Of a stretch of DNA of 64,000 bases, positions 10,850 through 23,646 are shown piece after piece (the stretch's first letter is position 1; each line of letters begins with the position of its first letter). Origin of the DNA: Calliopsis andreniformis (lineage: Eukaryota; Arthropoda; Insecta; Hymenoptera; Andrenidae); the NCBI RefSeq assembly GCF_051401765.1, contig NW_027480532.1, positions 124,001-188,000 on the forward strand. The letters run 5' to 3'. The notes under the pieces are model-generated. The model had not been told where the DNA came from and made no database searches. It was given only the letters and a program-made list of their open reading frames with translations. A program made the position numbers and the translations under genes.

Positions 10850-12812
10850 AATCCTCAATCCTCAATCCTCAATCCTCAATCCTCAATGTTCAATCCGCAA
10901 TACCGAATCCTCGATCTTCAATCCTCAATCCACAATCCACAATCCTCAATCCTCATTCTTCAATCCTCAACACCCAATCCTCAATGCTCAATCTGCAACC
11001 CTCAATACTCAGTCCTCAATCCTCAATCCTCATTCTTCAATCCTCAATACCCAATCCTCAATCTTCAATCCTCAATCCACAATCCTCAATCCTCAATCCT
11101 CATTCTTCAATCCTCAACACCCAATCCTCAATCTTCAATCCTCAATTCTCAATTCGCAGACCTCAATCCTCAATCTTCAATCCTCAATACTCAATCTTCA
11201 ATCCTCAATCCTCAATCCTCAATCCTCAATCCTCATTCTTCAATCCTCAACACCCAATCCACAATCTTCAATCGTCAATCCTCAATCCTCAATTCTCTAT
11301 CCTCAATCCTCAATCCTCAGACCTCAAACATCAATACTCAACCCTCAGTCCTCGTCCTCAATCCACAACACTCAATCCTCGATCCTCAATCTACAATCAT
11401 CAATATTCAATCTTCAATCCTCAATCCTCAATCCTCAATACTCAATCCTCAATCCTCAATACTCAATCCTCAATACTCAACCATCAACCCTCAGTTCTCA
11501 ATACTCAATAGAATATCCTGAATTCTCAGTATTCAATACTCAAACCTCAACACTCAACCCTCAATCCTCAATCCTCAATCCTCAATCCTCAATCGTCAAT
11601 TCTCAATACTCAATCTTCAATCCTCCATTCTCAATCCTCAATCCTCAATCCTCAATCCTCAATCATCATTCTTCAATCCTCAATACCCAATCCTCAATCT
11701 TCAATCCTCAATCCTCAATCCTCAATTCTCAATCCTCAATCCTCTGTCCTCAGTCCTCTAACCTCAACCCTCAACCCTCAGCCCTCATCCTCAATCCTCA
11801 ATACTCAATCGTCAATCCTCAATCTTCAATCCTCAATACTCAATCTTCAATAATCAATCCTCAATTCTCAATCCTCAATACTCAGTCCTCAATCCTCAAC
11901 CTTCAATCATCAATACTCAGTCTGCAATCCTCAATCCTCAATCCTCAATCCTCAATCCTCATTCTTCAATCCTCAATACACAATCCGCAATCTTCAATCC
12001 TCAATCCTCAATCCTCAATCCTCAATCCTCAGATCTCAAACATCAATACTCAACCCTCAGTCCTCGTCCTCAATCCACAACAATCAATCCTCAATCCTCA
12101 TTCTTCAATCATCAATATTCAATCTTCAGTCCTCAACCCTCAATCCTCAATCCTCAATCCTCAATCCTCAATGTTCAATCCGCAATACCCAATCCTCAAT
12201 CATCAATCCTCAATCCTCAATCCTCAATCCTCAATCCTCAATCCTCAATACTCAATCCTCAATCCTCAGTCCTCAAACCTCAAACCTCAATCTTCAATCC
12301 TCAATGCTCAATCTTCAATCCTCCGTCCTCAACCCTCAACCTTCAAACATCAATCCTCAATCGTCAGGCTTCAATCCTGAATACTCAATCTTCAATCCTC
12401 AATCTTCAATCCTCATTCCTCAATCCTCATTCTTCAATCCTCAATACCCAATCCTCATTCTTCAATCCTCAATCCTCAATCCTCAATTCCCAATCCTCAG
12501 TCCTCAGTCCTAAGTCCTCAAATCTCAATCCTCAACCCTCAGCCCTCATCCTCAATACTCAATCCTCAATCTTCAACCCTCAATCCTCAATCCTGAAGCA
12601 TCAACCCTCAATCCTCAATCCTCCATCCTCAAACCTCAGTCCTCAATCCTCAATCGTCATTCGTCAATCCTCATTCTTCAATCATCAATACCCAATCCTC
12701 AATCTTCAATCTTCAACCCTCAATCCTCAACTCTCAATCCTCAACCCTCAATCCTCAATCCTCAGACCTCAAACATCAATACTCAACCCTCAGTCCTCGT
12801 CCTCAATCCACA
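10850..12812 (+). repeat. 2.4-kb-spaced duplication, copy 2
   Basis: This is the partner of 8,440-10,390, with the alpha island at 11,505 and two additional TCAATCC units near 11,920-11,950. It ends near 12,812, where the sequence changes to CAACACTCAATCCTCGATCC, the order seen at window base 2 and at 5,926. Confidence 0.85.
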
Positions 12813-13320
12813 ACACTCAATCCTCGATCCTCAATCTTCAATCATCAATATTCAATGTTCAATCCTCAATCCTCAATCCTCAATACTCAATCCTCAATCC
12901 TCAATACTCAATCCTCAATACTCAACCATCAACCCTCAGTTCTCAATACTCAATAGAATATCCTGAATTCTCAGTATTCAATACTCAAACCTAAACACTC
13001 AACCCTCAATCCTCAGTCCTCAATCCTCAATCCTCAATCGTCAATCCTCAACACTCAATCTTCAACTCTCCATTCTCAATCCTCAATTCTCAATCCTCTA
13101 TCCTCAATCCTCAATCCTCCATCCTCAATCGTCAGGCTTCAATCCTGAATACCCAATCCTCAGTCTTCAATCTTCAATCCTCAGTCCTCAATTCTCAATC
13201 CTCAATCCTCAGTCCTCAGACCTCAAACCTCAATCCGCAACCCTCAGCCCTCATCCTCATTCCGCAATCCTCAATCGTCAATCCTCAATCCTCAATCCTC
13301 AACCCTCAATCCTCAATGTT
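12813..13320 (+). repeat. Fragment of the 1,515-bp repeat
   Basis: The fragment matches 5,928-6,435 at offset 6,885 (alpha island 12,950 versus 6,065; TCAATGT 13,316 versus 6,431). It has more substitutions than the tandem copies, for example CTAAACACTC near 12,990 and CAACTCTCC near 13,062. Confidence 0.82.
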
Positions 13321-13949
13321 CAATCCTCAAAACCCAACCCTCAGTCTTCAATCCTCAATCCTCAATCCTCAATCTTCAATCCTCAATACTCAATCTTCAA
13401 TCCTCCGTCCCCAATCTTCAGCCCTCAACCCTCAATTCTCAATCCGCAATCGTCAGGCTTCAATCCTCAGTACTCAATCTTCAATCCTCAATCCTCAATC
13501 CTCATTCCTCAATCCACATTCTTCAATCCTCAATACCCAATCCTCAATCTTCAATCCTCAATCCTCAATCCTCAATTCTCAATCCTCAATCCTCTGTCCT
13601 AAGTCCTCAAATCTCAATCCTCAACCCTCAGCCCTCATCCTCAATCCTCAATCCTCAATCTTCAACCCTCAATCCTCAATCCTGAAGCATCAACCCTCAA
13701 TCCTCAATCCTCAGTCCTCAAACCTCAATCCGCAACCCTCAATGCTCAATCCTCAATCCTCAATCCTCAAACCTCAATCTTCAATCCTCAATACTCAATC
13801 TGCAATCCTCAATCCTCAATCCTCAATCCTCAATCCTCAATCGTCGATCCTCAATCCCCAATTCTCAATCTTCAATCCTCAACCCTCAATCCCCAATCCT
13901 CAATCCTCAATCCTCAATCTTCAATCCTCAATACTCAATCTTCAATCCG
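13321..13949 (+). repeat. Mosaic heptamer segment
   Basis: About 630 bp of variant heptamers include the 6-bp CATCCT slip after CAGCCCT near 13,630 and a TCAATGC run at 13,740. The latter resembles the runs near 1,842 and 16,257. No gene is seen. Confidence 0.72.
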
Positions 13950-16195
13950 CAGTTCTCAATACTCAATAGAATATCCTGAATTCTCAGGATTCAATACTCA
14001 AACCTCAACACGCAACCCCGAATCCTCAATCCTCAATCCTCAATCTTCAATCCTCAATACTCAATCTTCAATCCTCCATCCACAATCCTCAGTCCTCAAT
14101 CCTCAATCCTCAATCGTCAGGCTTCAATCCTCAATACTCAATCTTCAATCCTCAATCCTCAATCGTCATTCGTCAATCCTCATTCTTCAATCCTCAATAC
14201 CCAATCCTCAATCTTCAATCTTCAACCCTCAATCCTCAACTCTCAATCCTCAACCCTCAATCCTCAGACCTCAAACCTCAACCCTCAACCCTCAGCCCTC
14301 ATCCTCAATCCTCAATCCTCAATCTTCAATCCTCAATCCTCAATCCTCAATTCTCAATCCTCAATCCTCAATCCTCAGACCTCAAACATCAATACTCAAC
14401 CCTCTGTCCTTGTCCTCAATCCACAACCATCAATCCTCAAACCTCAATCTTCAATCATCGATATTCAATCTTCAGTCCTCAATCCTCAATCCTCAATCCT
14501 CAATCCTCAATCCTCAATGTTCAATCCGCAATACCCAATCCTCGATCTTCAATCCTCAATCCACAATCCACAATCCTCAATCCTCATTCTTCAATCCTCA
14601 ACACCCAATCCTCAATGCTCAATCTGCAACCCTCAATACTCAGTCCTCAATCCTCAATCCTCATTCTTCAATCCTCAATACCCAATCCTCAATCTTCAAT
14701 CCTCAATCCACAATCCTCAATCCTCAATCCTCATTCTTCAATCCTCAACACCCAATCCTCAATCTTCAATCCTCAATTCTCAATTCGCAGAGCTCAATCC
14801 TCAATCTTCAATCCTCAATACTCAATCTTCAATCCTCAATCCTCAATCCTCAATCCTCAATCCTCATTCTTCAATCCTCAACACCCAATCCACAATCTTC
14901 AATCGTCAATCCTCAATCCTCAATTCTCAATCCTCAATCCTCAATCCTCAGACCTCAAACATCAATACTCAACCCTCAGTCCTCGTCCTCAATCCACAAC
15001 ACTCAATCCTCGATCCTCAATCTTCAATCATCAATATTCAATCTTCAATCCTCAATCCTCAATCCTCAATACTCAATCCTCAATCCTCAATACTCAATCC
15101 TCAATACTCAACCATCAACCCTCAGTTCTCAATACTCAATAGAATATCCTGAATTCTCAGTATTCAATACTCAAACCTCAACACTCAACCCTCAATCCTC
15201 AATCCTCAATCCTCAATCCTCAATCGTCAATTCTCAATACTCAATCTTCAATCCTCCATTCTCAATCCTCAATCCTCAATCCTCAATCCTCAATCCTCAA
15301 TCCTCCATCCTCAATCGTCAGGCTTCAATCCTGAATACCCAATCCTCAGTCTTCAATCTTCAATCCTCAGTCCTCAATTCTCAATCCTCAATCCTCAGTC
15401 CTCAGACCTCAAACCTCAATCCGCAACCCTCAGCCCTCATCCTCATTCCTCAATCCTCAATCGTCAATCCTCAATCCTCAATCCCCAACCCTCAATCCTC
15501 AATGTTCAATCCTCAATACCGAACACTCAGTCTTCCATCCTCAATCCTCAATCCTCAATCTTCAATCCTCAATACTCAATCTTCAATCCTCCGTCCTCAA
15601 TCCTCAACCCTCAATCCTCAATCCTCAATCGTCAGGCTTCAATCCTCAATACTCAATCTTCGATCCTCGATCCTGAATCCTCATTCCTCAATCCACATTC
15701 TACAATCCTGAATACCCAATCCTCAATCTTCAATCCTCAATCCTCAATCCTCAATTCTCAATCCTCAATCCTCAGTCCTAAGTCCTCAAATCTCAATCCT
15801 CAAACCGCAGCCCTCATCCTCAATCCTCAATCCTCAATCTTCAACCCTCAATCCTCAATCCTGAAGCGTCAACCCTCAATCCTCAATCCTCAGTCCTCAA
15901 ACCTCAATTCTGAATCCTCAATCTTCAGACCTCAGACCTCATCAATCAGATGTCAATTCTGAATCCTTAATAGAATATCATCAATTCACAGTTTCCAATA
16001 CCCAATACTCAATCTGCAATCTTCAAATCTCTATTCACAAACATCAATACTCATCACTCAACCCTCAACACTCAGTCCGCAATCCTCAACCTTCAACCCT
16101 CAATCCTCAATACTCAATCCTCAATCCTCAATCGTCAATACTCAATACTCAATCTTCAATCCTCAATCCTCAATCCTCAATCCTCAATCCTCAAT
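13950..16195 (+). repeat. 2,788-bp-spaced duplication, copy 1
   Basis: This block is collinear with 16,738-18,983 at a constant offset of 2,788: alpha 13,963/16,751 and 15,136/17,924, beta 15,961/18,749. Differences are few, for example CTTCGATCCTCGATCC near 15,660 against CTTCAATCCTCAATCC near 18,448. Its centre also matches 4,892 to about 6,590 at offset 9,071, so it contains a copy of the 1,515-bp unit. Confidence 0.87.
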
Positions 16196-16737
16196 CCTCG
16201 ATCTTCAATCGTCAATACTCAATCTTCAATCCTCAATCCTCAATCCGCAACCCTCAATGCTCAATCCTCAATCCTCAATCCTCAAACCTCAATCTTCAAT
16301 CCTCAATACTCAATCTGCAATCCTCAATCCTCAATCCTCAATCCTCAATCCTCAGTCGTCGATCCTCAATCCCCAATCCTCAATCCTCAACCCTCAATCT
16401 TCAATCCTCAATTCTCAATACTCAATCTGCAACACTCAATCCTCAATCCTCAATACTCAATCCTCATTCTTCAATCCTGAACACCCAATCCTCAATTTTC
16501 AATCCTCAATCCTCAATCTTCAGTCCTCAATACTCAACTATCAGTCCTCAATTCTCAATACTCAATCCTCAAGCCTCAATCTTCAATCCTCAATACTCAA
16601 TCTTCAATCCTCAATCCTCAATCCTCATTCTTCAACCCTCAATACCCAATCCTCAATCTTCAATCCTCAATCCTCAATCCTCAATCCTCAATTCTCAATC
16701 CTCAATCCTCAATCCTCAGTCCTCAAACCTCAATCCT
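16196..16737 (+). repeat. Spacer segment between the 2,788-bp copies
   Basis: About 540 bp hold the TCAATGC run at 16,257. From about 16,392 on, the variant order also occurs at 4,540-4,890, including CTGCAACACTC and CCTGAACACCC. It differs from that partner by one whole heptamer. No gene is seen. Confidence 0.75.
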
Positions 16738-18983
16738 CAATTCTCAATCCTCAATAGAATATCCTGAATTCTCAGGATTCAATACTCAAACCTCAACACG
16801 CAACCCCGAATCCTCAATCCTCAATCCTCAATCTTCAATCCTCAATACTCAATCTTCAATCCTCCATCCACAATCCTCAGTCCTGAATCCTCAATCCTCA
16901 ATCGTCAGGCTTCAATCCTCAATACTCAATCTTCAATCCTCAATCCTAAATCGTCATTCGTCAATCCTCATTCTTCAATCCTCAATACCCAATCCTCAAT
17001 CTTCAATCTTCAACCCTCAATCCTCAACTCTCAATCCTCAACCCTCAATCCTCAGACCTCAAACCTCAACCCTCAACCCTCAGCCCTCATCCTCAATCCT
17101 CAATCCTCAATCTTCAATCCTCAATCCTCAATCCTCAATTCTCAATCCTCAATCCTCAATCCTCAGACCTCAAACATCAATACTCAACCCTCTGTCCTTG
17201 TCCTCAATCCACAACCATCAATCCTCAAACCTCAACCTTCAATCATCGATATTCAATCTTCAGTCCTCAATCCTCAATCCTCAATCCTCAATCCTCAATC
17301 CTCAATGTTCATTCCGCAATACCCAATCCTCGATCTTCAATCCTCAATCCACAATCCACAATCCTCAATCCTCATTCTTCAATCCTCAACACCCAATCCT
17401 CAATGCTCAATCTGCAACCCTCAATACTCAGTCCTCAATCCTCAATCCTCATTCTTCAATCCTCAATACCCAATCCTCAATCTTCAATCCTCAATCCACA
17501 ATCCTCAATCCTCGATCCTCATTCTTCAATCCTCAACACCCAATCCTCAATCTTCAATCCTCAATTCTCAATTCGCAGAGCTCAATCCTCAATCTTCAAT
17601 CCTCAATACTCAATCTTCAATCCTCAATCCTCAATCCTCAATCCTCAATCCTCATTCTTCAATCCTCAACACCCAATCCACAATCTTCAATCGTCAATCC
17701 TCAATCCTCAATTCTCAATCCTCAATCCTCAATCCTCAGACCTCAAACATCAATACTCAACCCTCAGCCCTCGTCCTCAATCCACAACACTCAATCCTCG
17801 ATCCTCAATCTTCAATCATCAATATTCAATCTTCAATCCTCAATCCTCAATCCTCAATACTCAATCCTCAATCCTCAATACTCAATCCTCAATACTCAAC
17901 CATCAACCCTCAGTTCTCAATACTCAATAGAATATCCTGAATTCTCAGTATTCAATACTCAAACCTCAACACTCAACCCTCAATCCTCAATCCTCAATCC
18001 TCAATCCTCAATCGTCAATTCTCAATACTCAATCTTCAATCCTCCATTCTCAATCCTCAATCCTCAATCCTCAATCCTCAATCCTCAATCCTCCATCCTC
18101 AATCGTCAGGCTTCAATCCTGAATACCCAATCCTCAGTCTTCAATCTTCAATCCTCAGTCCTCAATTCTCAATCCTCAATCCTCAGTCCTCAGACCTCAA
18201 ACCTCAATCCGCAACCCTCAGCCCTCATCCTCATTCCTCAATCCTCAATCGTCAATCCTCAATCCTCAATCCCCAACCCTCAATCCTCAATGTTCAATCC
18301 TCAATACCGAACACTCAGTCTTCCATCCTCAATCCTCAATCCTCAATCTTCAATCCTCAATACTCAATCTTCAATCCTCCGTCCTCAATCCTCAACCCTC
18401 AATCCTCAATCCTCAATCGTCAGGCTTCAATCCTCAATACTCAATCTTCAATCCTCAATCCTGAATCCTCATTCCTCAATCCACATTCTACAATCCTGAA
18501 TACCCAATCCTCAATCTTCAATCCTCAATCCTCAATCCTCAATTCTCAATCCTCAATCCTCAGTCCTAAGTCCTCAAATCTCAATCCTCAAACCGCAGCC
18601 CTCACCCTCAATCCTCAATCCTCAATCTTCAACCCTCAATCCTCAATCCTGAAGCGTCAACCCTCAATCCTCAATCCTCAGTCCTCAAACCTCAATTCTG
18701 AATCCTCAATCTTCAGACCTCAGACCTCATCAATCAGATGTCAATCCTGAATCCTTAATAGAATATCATCAATTCACAGTTTCCAATACCCAATACTCAA
18801 TCTGCAATCTTCAAATCTCTATTCACAAACATCAATACTCATCACTCAACCCTCAACACTCAGTCCGCAATCCTCAACCTTCAACCCTCAATCCTCAATA
18901 CTCAATCCTCAATCCTCAATCGTCAATACTCAATACTCAATCTTCAATCCTCAATCCTCAATCCTCAATCCTCAATCCTCATG
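16738..18983 (+). repeat. 2,788-bp-spaced duplication, copy 2
   Basis: This is the partner of 13,950-16,195. Its alpha islands are at 16,751 and 17,924 and its beta island is at 18,749. It ends around 18,983, where CCTCATGCTTC replaces the CCTCGATCTTC seen near 16,196. From about 18,940 the sequence is also collinear with 33,038 onward (offset 14,098), so a recombination junction lies near here. Confidence 0.86.
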
Positions 18984-19582
18984 CTTCAATCCTCAATACC
19001 CAATCCTCAATCTTCAATCCTCAATCCTCAATCCTCAATTCTCAATCCTCAATCCTCAGTCCTAAGTCCTCAAATCTCAATCCTCAACCCTCAGCCCTCA
19101 TCCTCAATCCTCAATCCTCAATCTTCAACCCTCAATCCTCAATCCTGAAGCATCAACCCTCAATCCTCAATCCTCAGTCCTCAAACCTCAATTCTGAATC
19201 CTCAATCTTCCGACCTCAGTCCTCAACAATCAGATGTCAATCCTGAATCCTTAATAGAATATCATCAATTCACAGTTTTTAATACCCAATACTCAATCTG
19301 CAATCTTCAAATCTCTATTCACAAACATCAATTCTCATCACTCAACCCTCAACACTCAGTCCGCAATCCTCAACCTTCAACCCTCAATCCTCAATACTCA
19401 ATCCTCAATCCTCAATCGTCAATACTCAATACTCAATCATCAATCCTCAATCCTCAATCCTCAATCCTCAATCCTCAATCCTCAATCCTCAATCTGCAAT
19501 CGTCAATACTCAATCTTCAATCCTCAATCCTCAATCCGCAACCCTCAATGCTCAATCCTCAATCCTCAATCCTCAAACCTCA

Positions 19583-21614
19583 ATCTTCAATCCTCAATCC
19601 TCAATCGTCATTCGTCAATCCTCATTCTTCAATCCTCAATACCCAATCCTCAATCTTCAATCTTCATCCCTGAATCCTCAACTCTCAATCCTCAACCCTC
19701 AATCCTCAGACCTCAAACCTCAATCCTAAACTCTCAGCCCTCATCCTCAATCCTCAATCCTCAATCTTGAATCCTCAATCCTCAATCCTCATATCTCAAT
19801 CCTCAATCGTCAATCCTCAGACCTCAAACATCAATACTCAACCCACAGTCCTCGTCCTCAATCCACAACCATCAATCCTCAATCCTCAATCTTCAATCAT
19901 CGATATTCAATCTACAGTCCTCAATACTCAATCCTCAATCCTCAATCCTCAATCTTCAATGTTCAATCCGCAATACCCAATCCTCAATCTTCAATCCTCA
20001 ATCCACAATCCTCAATCCTCAATCCTCATTCCTCAACCCTCATTCTTCAATCATCAATATCCAATCCTCAATCTTCAATCCTCAATCCTCAATCCTCAAT
20101 TCTCAATCCTCAATCCTCAGTCCTAAGTCCTCAAGTCTCAATCCTCAACCCTCAGCCCTCATCCTCAATCCTCAATCCTCAATCTTCAACCCTAAATCCT
20201 CAATCCTGAAGCATCAAACCTCAATCCTCAATCCTCAGTCCTCAAACCACAATTCTGAATCCTCAATCTTCAGACCTCAGACCTCAACAATCAGACGTCA
20301 ATCCTGAATCCTTAATAGAATATCATCAATTCACAGTTTTCAATACCCAATACTCAATCTGCAATCTTCAAATCTCTATTCACAAACATCAATTCTCATC
20401 ACTCAACCCTCAACACTCAGTCCGCAATCCTCAATATTCAACCCTCAATCCTCAATACTCAATCCTCAATCCTCAATCGTCAATACTCAATACTCAATCT
20501 TCAATCCTCAATCCTCAATCCTCAATCCTCAGTCCTCAATCCTCAATCTTCAATCGTCAATACTCAGTCTTCAATCCTCAATACTCAATCCGCAACCCTC
20601 AATGCTCAATCCTCAATCCTCAATCCTCAAACCTCAATCTTCAATCCTCAATACTCAATCTGCAATCCTCAATCCTCAATCTTCAATCCTCAATCCTCAA
20701 TCGTCGATCCTCAATCCACAATCCTCAACCTTCAATCCTCAATCCTCAATCCCCAATCCTCAACCCTCAATCCTCAATCTTCAGTCCTCAATAATCAATC
20801 TTCAATCCTCAATTCTCAATACTCAATAGAATATCCTGAATTCTCAGAATTCAATACTCAAACCTCAACACGCAACCCTGAATCCTCAATCCTCAATCCT
20901 CAATCCTCAATCTTCAATCCTCAATACTCAATCTTCAGTCCTCCATCCTCAATCCTCAGTCCTCAATCCTCAATCCTCAATCGTCAGGCTTCAATCCTCA
21001 ATACTCAATCTTCAATCCTAAATCCTCAATCGTCATTCGTCAATCCTCATTCTTCAATCCTCAATACCCAATCCACAATCTTCAATCTTCAACCCTCAAT
21101 CCTCAACTCTCAATCCTCAACCCTCAATCCTCAGACCTCAAACCTCAATCCTCAACTCTCAGCCCTCATCCTCAATCCTCAATCCTCAATCTTGAATCCT
21201 CAATCCTCAATCCTCAATTCTCAAACCTCAATCCTCAATCCTCAGACCTCAAACATCAATACTCAACCCTCAGTCCTCGTCCTCAATCCACAACCATCAA
21301 TCCTCAATCCTCAATCTTCAATCATCGACATTCAATCTTCAGTCCTCAATCCTCAATCCTCAATCCTCAATCCTCAATCTTCAATGTTCAATCCGCAATA
21401 CCCCATCCTCAATCTTCAATCCTCAATCCACAATCCTCAATCCTCAATCCTCATTCTTCAATCCTCAACACCCAATCATCAATCTTCAATCCTCAATCCT
21501 CAATTCTCAGACCACAACCCTCAATCTTCAATCCTCAATACTCAATCTGCAACCCTCAATCCTCAGTCCTCAATCCTCAATCCTCATTCCTCAATCCTCA
21601 ATACCCAATCCTCA
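19583..21614 (+). repeat. 2,032-bp higher-order repeat, copy 1
   Basis: Successive markers are spaced by exactly 2,032 bp: beta 20,306/22,338, alpha 20,823/22,855, and CAATCGTCATTCG near 19,600/21,632. The length is 291 heptamers minus five bases, consistent with inherited 6-bp units. The same repeat reappears in later blocks, at about 33,681, 41,666, 54,687 and 60,248. Confidence 0.86.
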
Positions 21615-23646
21615 ATCTTCAATCCTCAATCCTCAATCGTCATTCGTCAATCCTCATTCTTCAATCCTCAATACCCAATCCTCAATCTTCAATCTTCAAC
21701 CCTGAATCCTCAACTCTCAATCCTCAACCCTCAATCCTCAGACCTCAAACCTCAATCCTAAACTCTCAGCCCTCATCCTCAATCCTCAATCCTCAATCTT
21801 GAATCATCAATCCTCAATCCTCAATTCTCAATCCTCAATCCTCAATCCTCAGACCTCAAACATCAATACTCAACCCACAGTCCTCGTCCTCAATCCACAA
21901 CAATCAATCCTCAATCCTCAATCTTCAATCATCGATATTCAATCTTCAGTCCTCAATCCTCAATCCTCAATCCTCAATCCTCAATCTTCAATGTTCAATC
22001 CGCAACACCCAATCCTCAATCTTCAATCCCCAATCCACAATCCTCAATCCTCAATCCTCATTCCTCAATCCTGATTCTTCAATCATCAATATCCAATCCT
22101 CAATCTTCAATCCTCAATCCTCAATCCTCAGTTCTCAATTCTCAATCCTCAGTCCTAAGTCGTCAAATCTCAATCCTCAACCCTCAGCCCTCATCCTCAA
22201 TCCTCAATCCTCAATCTTCAACCCTAAATCCTCAATCCTGAAGCATCAATCCTCAATCCTCAATCCTCAGTCCTCAAACCTCAATTCTGAATCCTCAATC
22301 TTCAGACCTCAGACCTCAACAATCAGATGTCAATCCTGAATCCTTAATAGAATATCATCAATTCACAGTTTTCAATACCCAATACTCAATCTGCAATCTT
22401 CAAATCTCTATTCACAAACATCAATTCTCATCACTCAACCCTCAACACTCAGTCCGCAATCCTCAACCTTCAACCCTCAATCCTCAATACTCAATCCTCA
22501 ATCCTCAATCGTCAATACTCAATACTCAATCTTCAATCCTCAATCCTCAATCCTCAATCCTCAGTCCTCAATCCTCAATCTTCAATCGTCAATACTCAGT
22601 CTTCAATCCTCAATCCTCAATCCGCAACCCTCAATGCTCAATCCTCAATCCTCAATCCTCAAACCTCAATCTTCAATCCTCAATGCTCAATCTGCAATCC
22701 TCAATCCTCAATCTACAATCCTCAATCCTCAATCGTCGATCCTCAATCCACAATCCTCAACCTTCAATCCTCAATCCTCAATCCCCTATCCTCAACCCTC
22801 AATCCTCAATCTTCAGTCCTCAATAATCAATCTTCAATCCTCAATTCTCAATACTCAAGAGAATATCCTGAATTCTCAGAATTCAATACTCAAACCTCAA
22901 CACGCAACCCTGAATCCTCAATCCTCAATCCTCAATCCTCAATCTTCAATCCTCAATACTCAATCTTCAATCCTCCATCCTCAATCCTCAGTCCTCAATC
23001 CTCAATCCTCAATCGTCAGGCTTCAATCCTCAATACTCAATCTTCAATCCTAAATCCTCAATCGTCATTCGTCAATCCTCATTCTTCAATCCTCAATACC
23101 CAATCCTCAATCTTCAATCTTCAACCCTCAATCCTCAACTCTCAATCCTCAACCCTCAATCCTCAGACCTCAAACCTCAATCCTCAACTCTCAGCCCTCA
23201 TCCTCAATACTCAATCCTCAATCTTGAATCCTCAATCCTCAATCCTCAATTCTCAAACCTCAATCCTCAATCCTCAGACCTCAAACATCAATACTCAACC
23301 CTCAGTCCTCGTCCTCAATCCACAACCATCAATCCTCAATCCTCAATCTTCAATCATCGACATTCAATCTTCAGTCCTCAATCCTCAATCCTCAATCCTC
23401 AATCCTCAATCTTCAATGTTCAATCCGCAATACCCAATCCTCAATCTTCAATCCTCAATCCACAATCCTCAATCCTCAATCCTCATTCTTCAATCCTCAA
23501 CACCCAATCATCAATCTTCAATCCTCAATCCTCAATTCTCAGACCACAACCCTCAATCTTCAATCCTCAATACTCAATCTGCAACCCTCAATCCTCAGTC
23601 CTCAATCCTCAATCCTCATTCTTCAATCCTCAATACCCAATCCTCA
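21615..23646 (+). repeat. 2,032-bp higher-order repeat, copy 2
   Basis: This is the second copy, and similarity continues into a third partial copy until about 23,830. It has private changes such as CCCCTATCC near 22,785 and CTACAATCC near 22,710, both also present in 44,686 onward and 63,268 onward. Those later segments therefore descend from this copy or its ancestor. Confidence 0.85.

Larger units (their letters stand above)
3749..11521 (+). other. Long open frame, judged non-coding (2,590 residues)
   Basis: The frame encodes little except permuted ILNPQSS heptapeptides. It has no signal peptide, membrane segment or recognisable domain. It is open because TCAATCC contains no stop in any + frame, because 6-bp slips only change the phase of the same heptapeptide, and because the 1,515-bp unit (505 codons) keeps phase. 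It passes the alpha islands at 4,892, 6,065, 7,580 and 9,095 in the one frame they leave open and ends at the TGA inside the alpha core at 11,519. Overlapping frames within it, for example 5,446-6,081 and 5,544-6,071, are equally open. No promoter or ribosome-binding context is seen. A translated low-complexity protein cannot be excluded by sequence alone. Confidence 0.15.

Noticed and set aside
20823..20880. Heat-shock-element-like GAA/TTC inverted repeats in the alpha island
   Set aside because: GAA and TTC are adjacent or wrongly spaced for the alternating nGAAn pattern, and nothing gene-like lies nearby to regulate.
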